Assembly: GCA_028694405.1 (NCBI GenBank)
Contig: JAQUTM010000159.1
Span: 1 to 5,124 of the forward strand
From: Oscillospiraceae bacterium
GTDB taxonomy: Bacteria > Bacillota > Clostridia > Oscillospirales > Ruminococcaceae
DNA: 5,124 bases
Reading direction: 5' to 3'
How positions within the stretch are numbered: position 1 is the stretch's first letter; each line of letters opens with the position of its first letter. The position numbers were made by a program, and so were the translations under genes. Under the pieces are notes generated by a model that was not told the DNA's origin, searched no databases, and was given only the letters and a program-made list of their open reading frames with translations. Of the stretch, positions 1 to 4,495 are shown piece by piece.

Positions 1-1286
1 AAGCTCAGCTTGCCTGCGCCGCCAAGGTCATAACGCTGCCAGTTGCGTGCGCGGTTGCTGCCCTCGCCCCAGTATTCCTTTACATAGTTACCATTAATTT
101 TTAATTTATTAGTTGGGCTTTCATCAAAACGAGAGAAATAACGACCCAACATTACAAAATCGGCACCCATAGCCAATGCCAAGGTCATATGGTAATCGTG
201 TACAATACCACCGTCAGAACAGATAGGAATATAAACACCGGTCTCTTTAAAATACTCGTCGCGTGCAGCTGCAACTTCAATAACTGCGGTAGCCTGCCCA
301 CGGCCTATACCCTTTGTTTCACGGGTAATACAAATAGAACCGCCGCCTATACCAATTTTAATAAAGTCTGCACCGGCCTGTGCCAAAAAGCGAAATCCTT
401 CACGGTCTACTACGTTACCGGCACCTACTTTTACTTTATCGCCATAATTTTCTCTAATCCATTTTATCGTTTGAGCCTGCCAAGCGCTAAAGCCCTCAGA
501 AGAGTCGATACAAAGCACATCAGCGCCTGCCTCTACCAAGGCGGGGATACGCTGGGCAAAGTCACGGGTATTAATACCTGCGCCTACTACATAAGACTTA
601 TGTTCATATAGCAATTCGTTTACATTTTCTTTGTGGCTGGAATAGTCTTTGCGAAATACCATATAAGCCAAATTGCCATTTACATCTACCAAAGGTAAGC
701 TGTTTAGCTTATGGTCCCAAATAATATCGTTTGCCTCTTTTAAAGTGGTAGTTGCAGGTGCTGTAACTAATTTTTCAAAAGGAGTCATAAACTCTTTTAC
801 TTGTACAGAGGGATCCATACGGCTAATACGGTAATCGCGACTTGTTACAATACCAAGCAATTTGCCGTTTGCAGTTCCATCGGCTGTTACGGCAACCGTA
901 CTGTGGCCTGTTTTTTCTTTTAGCGCCAAAATGTCTGCCAAAGTGGCATCAGGCATAATGTTACTATCAGAATTAATAAATCCTTTTTTATAGTTTTTTA
1001 CGCGCGCTACCATAGCAGCTTCGCTTTCTATACTTTGGGAACCAAAAATAAAACTAACGCCGCCTTCTTTTGCCAAGGCAATAGCCATTTTATCATCTGA
1101 TACGCTTTGCATGATAGCGCTTACCATAGGAATGTTTAAAGTGATAGCACTTTCTTCTCCCTTTTTGTATTTTACCAAGGGAGTTTGCAAATTAACTGCC
1201 GAGGGAACGCACTCCTCTGATGAATAACCGGGCACTAACAGATACTCGCCAAAGGTACGGGAGGGTTCTTCAAAATAAAATGCCAT
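1..1286 (-). CDS. guaB: IMP dehydrogenase, Tritrichomonas-like type, C-terminus beyond window edge
   Basis: Cytoplasmic enzyme that oxidises IMP to XMP with NAD+, the committed step of guanine nucleotide synthesis. I translated 428 uninterrupted codons from the ATG at 1286; the frame runs off the left edge, and about 70 residues are probably missing. A (beta/alpha)8 barrel is interrupted at roughly residues 100-220 by a CBS-pair (Bateman) insert. Visible motifs are MVSAIMQSVS near the N-terminus, VLCIDSS with Asp261, the loop GIGGGSICITRE with catalytic Cys319, CSDGG for IMP phosphate binding, and the flap RNWQRYDLGG with Arg418-Tyr419. From memory this resembles Tritrichomonas foetus IMPDH far more than the usual bacterial GuaB loop (GPGSICTTR). 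The start is fixed by AAAGGAG at 1294-1300, seven bases upstream. It has its own promoter and is the first gene of its transcript; its terminator is not in the window. The identification as IMPDH is very secure. Confidence 0.97.
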   Translation of the reverse strand, partial: MAFYFEEPSRTFGEYLLVPGYSSEECVPSAVNLQTPLVKYKKGEESAITLNIPMVSAIMQSVSDDKMAIALAKEGGVSFIFGSQSIESEAAMVARVKNYKKGFINSDSNIMPDATLADILALKEKTGHSTVAVTADGTANGKLLGIVTSRDYRISRMDPSVQVKEFMTPFEKLVTAPATTTLKEANDIIWDHKLNSLPLVDVNGNLAYMVFRKDYSSHKENVNELLYEHKSYVVGAGINTRDFAQRIPALVEAGADVLCIDSSEGFSAWQAQTIKWIRENYGDKVKVGAGNVVDREGFRFLAQAGADFIKIGIGGGSICITRETKGIGRGQATAVIEVAAARDEYFKETGVYIPICSDGGIVHDYHMTLALAMGADFVMLGRYFSRFDESPTNKLKINGNYVKEYWGEGSNRARNWQRYDLGGAGKLS

Positions 1287-1346
1287 AAATCTTCTCCTTT
1301 TACTTCCTAATCAAAATTCGTCTTTTCCTTTAAATATATTGCATAT

Positions 1347-1375
1347 ATTATAAAGTTATTTTTGTAAAAATGCAA
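1347..1375 (-). promoter_or_regulatory. Sigma-A type promoter of guaB
   Basis: On the minus strand a perfect -10 TATAAT (1347-1352) lies 17 bases downstream of TTGCAT (1370-1375), which matches only the TTG half of the -35 consensus. Transcription would start near 1340, giving a leader of about 54 bases before the guaB ATG. That leader is too short for a purine riboswitch and I see no such motif in it. The weak -35 suggests moderate or activated expression. Confidence 0.7.
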
Positions 1376-1455
1376 CAAATATCCTTTTCACTTTAAAATA
1401 TTGGCAATGTGCCTAAAACCTTTTTCTCAAGGTGTGTGTTACCCATTAAAAAGGC

Positions 1456-1495
1456 AAACACAAAACCCTCGCCTATATAAGGCGAGGGTTTTGTG
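1456..1495 (-). terminator. Intrinsic terminator of the small RNA
   Basis: A perfect 15-bp stem (1459-1473 with 1481-1495) closes a 7-base A/T loop. The G/C core CCCTCGCC/GGCGAGGG is followed on the minus strand by TTTTGTGTTT and then a further T run. The plus-strand tail is poorer (TTTTGTGCAAG), so the minus strand is the likely working direction, although A's on one side and T's on the other could allow both. It lies upstream of the guaB promoter and so cannot terminate guaB. Confidence 0.85.
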
Positions 1496-1625
1496 CAAGT
1501 GATAATATAACAATAAGAACAACAAGCCACAACATGCGTACGCACTCACGCATGCTTAGGAGGAGTAACCTGCCGCCCAAGAAATAAGCTGTAATTATTT
1601 TGATATTCTTCTGTAACCTTTTTGC
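1456..1625 (-). ncRNA. Putative structured small RNA of about 170 nt, family not recognised
   Basis: The stretch between guaB and the BMP gene has no convincing reading frame but has a near-consensus promoter (1632-1661) and a strong terminator (1456-1495), which together define a transcript of about 170 nt. Its 5' part AAUAUCAAAAUAA (about 1591-1603) can pair with UUAUUGUUAUAUU (about 1503-1515) at 11 of 13 positions. GCAA at the 5' end can also pair with UUGC just before the terminator, so the RNA may fold as a long rod. Near the tip, GCAUGCGU pairs with ACGCAUGU around an 8-base loop. A C-rich stretch CUCCUCCU (1558-1565) lies between. Length and rod shape recall 6S RNA, which sequesters RNA polymerase, but I do not recognise a 6S consensus. 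It could instead be a terminated leader (attenuator) of guaB. The existence of a transcript is fairly well supported; its identity is open. Confidence 0.6.
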
Positions 1626-1631
1626 AATTAA

Positions 1632-1661
1632 ATTGTAACACTATTGTTACCAATTTGTCAA
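1632..1661 (-). promoter_or_regulatory. Strong sigma-A promoter driving the small RNA
   Basis: Minus strand: perfect -35 TTGACA (1656-1661), 18-base spacer, -10 TACAAT (1632-1637). An A-rich stretch lies just upstream of the -35. The predicted start is near 1625. No open reading frame with a ribosome binding site follows before the terminator, which is the main reason to call a non-coding transcript here. Confidence 0.75.
1635..1650. promoter_or_regulatory. Inverted repeat, candidate operator over the small-RNA promoter
   Basis: GTAACA-N4-TGTTAC is a perfect 6-bp dyad. Allowing one inserted base it extends to AATTGTAACA / TGTTAC(C)AATT. It covers half of the -10 box and most of the spacer of the strong minus-strand promoter, where a bound repressor would block RNA polymerase. 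No cognate regulator is identifiable; the PadR protein at 4001-4336 is only a nearby candidate and the dyad does not match the usual ATGT-N8-ACAT PadR pattern. It could also be chance in A/T-rich DNA. Confidence 0.4.
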
Positions 1662-1767
1662 CACTTTGATACTATTTTTTCTTACAAACTACTGAAAATA
1701 CTTTCCTTTGTTTTTGTATAGTATAACCAATTATCTTCCTTTTAATCTCATACTGTCCAAAATATGT

Positions 1768-1809
1768 AAAATAAAAAACAAGTGCTCTCTATTTTTATAG
1801 AGAGCACTT
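1768..1809 (-). terminator. Intrinsic terminator of the BMP lipoprotein gene
   Basis: A perfect 13-bp stem (1780-1792 with 1797-1809) with a 4-base loop, followed on the minus strand by GTTTTTTATTTT. It lies 34 bases past the stop codon of the BMP gene and ends that unit before the small-RNA promoter. Confidence 0.9.
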
Positions 1810-1843
1810 ACTTTAGCCGATATTTATTAAAACAAATTTCCTT

Positions 1844-3097
1844 TTACGCAAGAGGATTGCTATTTTCTATGTTGGGTTCTATATTCTGTGTGGCACTTTC
1901 ATCAAATGTCTCCGGATTAGTCTGTACCAAAGCTTGGCTGCTATTTTCATCTGCATGTGTTATGGGCTCTTCCTGCAACTCACCGTCAAATCCGTCTGGT
2001 AGCTTTGTACCGGGACTTACGGTTTCAATGGTTATGGCAATTTCTTCACTTGTAAGCTCATACGCGGTAGGGGCAATAAGCACCCCTTGCGCCAGTTGCC
2101 GCTGCAATACTGTAATATAACTGCGCACATGTTGAGGCACAAGCTGATTATAGTTTTGATGTCTTGAAAGAACAATTCCCTCATTGGCAATATCGTAGTA
2201 AACAATGCCACCCTTAAATTTATTTTGTGCAATAGATTCTAACGCATTATATATACCTAAATCCACTCGTTTTTCACAAGAAGTAAGAAGTTTTTTTACC
2301 CACTCTGACTTTTCACTTTTATACAAATCATATTGGTCGCTATCTGCTCCAATGGTATAGATATTCATCTCAGCCGCAACCTCTAAAGCGCCACTGCTTC
2401 CTGCTCCTGCTACTATGTGTAGTACATCTGCACCCGCTGAAATGCTGTGGCGGGCATTTTCTGCCACTTTATCGCTGTCGCTCCAGCTTCCCGCAAATGT
2501 AACATCTATAGAAATGTCAGATTTTGCATACCGTGCCCCACCAATAAATCCTATTAAATAATCTTTTGTAGTATTATCGGCTACCCCGCCTACAAAGCCT
2601 ATCATATTGGTTTGTGTCATTTTGGCAGCTAACAAACCTGCTAAAAAGCCTGCCTGATTTTGCTCAAACACAATGTATTGCACATTACTGTTTTTATTGA
2701 TGCGGTCATGGGGAGGGTCAAACAAAATATACGTCATTTTAGGGTAGGCAGCACTATTTAAATCCAACCAAGTGGCCATAAACCCACCACCTAAATTGGA
2801 CGTGCAAATCACGTCATATTTCTCACCGCTGCTTATCTCGTGCATCAAGTTATCTAAACGGGCTGTGTCTGCACTAACCTCCTGCACACTCACGTTTAGG
2901 CCAAATTCTTTTTCTGCCCGCCGAACTCCTTCATGTGCGCTATCCGCAACACTTTTGTCTCCTATTGTATTAATCAAAAGCAGCACGCGTAACCCATCAT
3001 CACCGTTAAGCGGCTCTGCAACGGCGCGACTGCCACATGCTGTGCCTAATACGACAAATAAAAAAGCACATAAAAATGCAAATATTCTTCTTTTCAT
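1844..3097 (-). CDS. BMP-family (PnrA/TmpC-like) substrate-binding lipoprotein
   Basis: Extracellular, membrane-anchored binding protein of the basic membrane protein family, whose members usually feed purine nucleosides to an ABC importer. A signal peptide (MKRR then a hydrophobic core) ends in LGTAC, so Cys21 would be lipidated; the lipobox is slightly atypical (Gly at -3). The periplasmic-binding fold spans about residues 35-345, with family motifs DKSVADSAHEGVRRA, FLAGLLAAKMT, IGFVGG, GADVLHIVAGAG, IGADSDQ and KFKGGIVYY. Residues 361-417 form an extra tail with 12 acidic residues, one Lys and many Asn/Gln, probably disordered. I chose the ATG at 3097 because GAGGT (3106-3110) lies 8 bases upstream; an ATG at 3103 and a GTG at 3112 are in frame but too close to or over that site. 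No ATPase or permease genes are adjacent, so this is an orphan gene with its own promoter and terminator. The family call is secure; the ligand is unknown. Confidence 0.93.
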   Translation of the reverse strand: MKRRIFAFLCAFLFVVLGTACGSRAVAEPLNGDDGLRVLLLINTIGDKSVADSAHEGVRRAEKEFGLNVSVQEVSADTARLDNLMHEISSGEKYDVICTSNLGGGFMATWLDLNSAAYPKMTYILFDPPHDRINKNSNVQYIVFEQNQAGFLAGLLAAKMTQTNMIGFVGGVADNTTKDYLIGFIGGARYAKSDISIDVTFAGSWSDSDKVAENARHSISAGADVLHIVAGAGSSGALEVAAEMNIYTIGADSDQYDLYKSEKSEWVKKLLTSCEKRVDLGIYNALESIAQNKFKGGIVYYDIANEGIVLSRHQNYNQLVPQHVRSYITVLQRQLAQGVLIAPTAYELTSEEIAITIETVSPGTKLPDGFDGELQEEPITHADENSSQALVQTNPETFDESATQNIEPNIENSNPLA

Positions 3098-3131
3098 TTT
3101 CATGTACCTCACTTATATATATTCATTGTAC

Positions 3132-3140
3132 AGTATAACA
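3132..3140 (-). promoter_or_regulatory. Extended -10 promoter of the BMP gene
   Basis: Minus strand TGTTATACT is an extended -10 (TGn plus TATACT). No good -35 lies 17 bases upstream (GAATAT), which an extended -10 can tolerate. The predicted start near 3125 leaves a leader of about 28 bases. A short dyad ATAGA-N7-TCTAT overlaps its upstream side and might bind a regulator. Confidence 0.5.
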
Positions 3141-3228
3141 TAGATTTGCAGTCTATATTCTACAATTTTTTATCAAATTGATTACAGTTTACAGCAGCTA
3201 TGTTTAACTGAAAATAAAACTTTACAGC

Positions 3229-3255
3229 AAAAAAGCACCTCTAAAGGTGCTTTTT
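3229..3255 (-). terminator. Intrinsic terminator of the PadR-HAAS operon
   Basis: An 11-bp stem AAAAAGCACCT/AGGTGCTTTTT (3230-3240 with 3245-3255) with a 4-base loop. On the minus strand it ends in six T's, 26 bases past the stop of the HAAS gene. The A/T flanks would allow it to act in both directions. Confidence 0.85.
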
Positions 3256-3281
3256 ACGCTTGCTGCCTATGTTTTAACTTT

Positions 3282-3974
3282 TTATATTATTTTCGAGGCT
3301 GCCGGTTCTATAAGATGATAAATCACTTTTAGCACACCATGCATTACGGCACCTATAATCCAAACAACCCAAGTAATATCCCAGCGCATAGTGTAAAAAC
3401 TAATGCCTAAATATACTGCTGTAATAAACAGCCACATAACGCTGTTTATCAAGCCAAAAACGTGCCCTATGGGAGTGCGCCCAAAAGAATCGTCTTCTTC
3501 TTCCATATTTAAGTAAGGCTTTAACTCGTTTGGAATAATCAAGTTTACATATATAATCATACCTGTTGCCACTGCCACAATTACCAGTAAAATAATTACG
3601 CCCAACAGCATAATGCTATCTTCATTGGCACCCTTGTTTAATTCTGTCATCCATGCAAAGCCAATCAAAATCGCGGCGCCCAAAATGTACATAGCCACAC
3701 TTATAGCGGTTACGCGCGCACGGCGTATGCGGTAAAAATCAGCTTCTTTTTTTAATTCTATCTGCGGTTGCAGCTCTGCCAATAAACTATCCACGTCCCC
3801 CAATCCCGCAACTGTTTCGGTGTAGGCTTCGTTTTCACTTTTGCCTTGAGCAATACAATCTTCAAATCGCTCGCTCATATTTCCTAAAAGTTCTTCTTTC
3901 AATTCTGCGGCACGGCGTGTGCGCGGAATATCACTAAATAATACATCTACATAATTTTTAATTTTTTTGTTCAT
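3282..3974 (-). CDS. HAAS/DUF1700-type membrane protein (permease prefix domain)
   Basis: Probable signalling partner of the PadR regulator encoded just upstream. Residues 1-70 form a helical HAAS/permease-prefix domain, recognisable from YVDVLFSDIP, ELKEELLGNMSERFED, GKSENEAY and GLGDVDSLLAEL. Four hydrophobic segments follow at about 88-109, 120-147, 170-194 and 198-222, separated by an Arg-rich linker (YRIRRAR, 81-87) and an acidic loop (MEEEDD, 157-162). No catalytic motif is visible. The start is supported by AAGGAG (3985-3990), 10 bases upstream. It is 26 bases downstream of the PadR gene, with no promoter between. From the family, such pairs are thought to couple envelope or stress signals to transcription; the specific signal here is unknown. 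Unlike many relatives, no ABC or FtsX-type transporter is fused or adjacent. Confidence 0.85.
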   Translation of the reverse strand: MNKKIKNYVDVLFSDIPRTRRAAELKEELLGNMSERFEDCIAQGKSENEAYTETVAGLGDVDSLLAELQPQIELKKEADFYRIRRARVTAISVAMYILGAAILIGFAWMTELNKGANEDSIMLLGVIILLVIVAVATGMIIYVNLIIPNELKPYLNMEEEDDSFGRTPIGHVFGLINSVMWLFITAVYLGISFYTMRWDITWVVWIIGAVMHGVLKVIYHLIEPAASKII

Positions 3975-4000
3975 GATTCACTCTCTCCTTAAAAGCTTAT

Positions 4001-4336
4001 TTAGTTGGTGCAGGCACCGGTAAGTTTATCAATTAGTTGTTTGGCTTTTTCCCAATCTGTTTTGTTTTCCGCATAAAGTTGTTTTCCGTTTTCGGTTATG
4101 GCATAATAGCGACGTCTGGCACCGGTTTCTTCTCCGCCCCAGTAAGAAATAATGCACCCCGCTTGCTCTAACCGCCGAAAGGCTGTATAAAGAGTAGCTT
4201 CCTTTAATTCAAAGCTCCCTTGCGTTTTTTCTTGAATTGCTTTATTTATCTCATACCCGTAACTGTCTTTATTGATGAGATGTGCCAAAATTATAGTTTC
4301 TGTGTGCCCGCGAAGCACATCAGAAATAATTAACAT
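4001..4336 (-). CDS. PadR-family transcriptional regulator
   Basis: Small (111-residue) winged-helix DNA-binding protein. The N-terminal helix reads LRGHTETIILAHL, followed by SYGYEINKAI, the recognition helix region KEATLYTAFRRLEQAG (about 45-60) and the wing with RRRYYAITENG (about 73-83). A short C-terminal helix would form the dimer interface, typical of the compact PadR subfamily. The start has a near-perfect Shine-Dalgarno AAGGAGGTGG (4341-4350), 7 bases from GGAGG to the ATG. It is first in an operon with the HAAS membrane protein and has a strong promoter whose predicted start (about 4350) falls at the Shine-Dalgarno itself, so the leader is only about 14 bases. Autorepression is common in the family and is likely here; the effector is unknown. 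Confidence 0.93.
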   Translation of the reverse strand: MLIISDVLRGHTETIILAHLINKDSYGYEINKAIQEKTQGSFELKEATLYTAFRRLEQAGCIISYWGGEETGARRRYYAITENGKQLYAENKTDWEKAKQLIDKLTGACTN

Positions 4337-4356
4337 TTCACCACCTCCTTAGTTAC

Positions 4357-4385
4357 ATAATATCACGCGATACCTCGCCTGTCAA
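4357..4385 (-). promoter_or_regulatory. Strong promoter of the PadR-HAAS operon
   Basis: Minus strand: perfect -35 TTGACA (4380-4385), 17-base spacer, -10 TATTAT (4357-4362). The spacer contains a small dyad TATC-N4-GATA (minus strand) that could serve a repressor. The predicted start near 4350 leaves a very short leader. Confidence 0.82.
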
Positions 4386-4419
4386 TGTATATTTTTAATT
4401 TATGTATAAAAATTAAAAA
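4385..4419. repeat. A/T-rich direct and inverted repeats upstream of the padR promoter
   Basis: ATGTATA occurs twice in the same orientation (4385-4391 and 4402-4408, 17 bases apart). The second copy sits in the centre of a perfect 10-bp inverted repeat, TTTTTAATTT (4392-4401) with AAATTAAAAA (4410-4419). It directly abuts the -35 box, so it may act as an UP element, a regulator site, or simply the U tail of the thioesterase terminator, which overlaps its right end. Confidence 0.4.
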
Positions 4420-4443
4420 GGCAGGTGCCACTGCACCTGCCTT
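4413..4443 (-). terminator. Intrinsic terminator of the thioesterase gene
   Basis: A perfect 11-bp G/C-rich stem AAGGCAGGTGC/GCACCTGCCTT (4418-4428 with 4433-4443) with a 4-base loop, running on the minus strand into TTTTTAA. It separates the thioesterase unit from the padR promoter. Confidence 0.9.
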
Positions 4444-4457
4444 AACTTTAACTTTTA

Positions 4458-4483
4458 TTTTGCAGAAAGCTCACACTGCAAAA
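4458..4483. repeat. Extra hairpin in the thioesterase 3' UTR
   Basis: TTTTGCAG and CTGCAAAA form a perfect 8-bp inverted repeat around 10 bases, starting 13 bases after the stop codon. No T run follows on the minus strand, so it is not itself a good terminator; it may stabilise the mRNA 3' end or be incidental. Confidence 0.4.
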
Positions 4484-4495
4484 GATTTACTTAAC

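Noticed and set aside
189..611. Open plus-strand frame of 140 codons
   Set aside because: It lies entirely antisense to guaB, whose conserved motifs are read without interruption on the minus strand, and its translation has no recognisable domain.
1287..1346. Purine riboswitch in the guaB leader
   Set aside because: The leader from the guaB promoter is only about 54 bases and lacks the conserved purine-aptamer loops and any terminator.
1558..1600. Plus-strand AGGAGGAG resembling a ribosome binding site
   Set aside because: No start codon lies at a suitable distance downstream and no frame of useful length follows; the strand has no clear promoter. It is better read as CUCCUCCU of the minus-strand RNA.
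1717..1725. TATAGT / TATACT boxes that could form another promoter on either strand
   Set aside because: No acceptable -35 element lies 16-18 bases upstream on either strand, and no extended -10 is present.
1782..2120. Open plus-strand frame of 112 codons
   Set aside because: It starts inside the BMP terminator stem and runs antisense to the BMP gene tail, with no usable ribosome binding site or family resemblance.
2032..2232. Minus-strand frame of 66 codons inside the BMP gene
   Set aside because: Out-of-frame shadow of the BMP coding region, with no ribosome binding site and no recognisable domain.
2772..3143. Open plus-strand frame of 123 codons
   Set aside because: Antisense shadow of the 5' half of the BMP gene; Ser/Thr/Pro-rich composition typical of a reverse-strand artefact.
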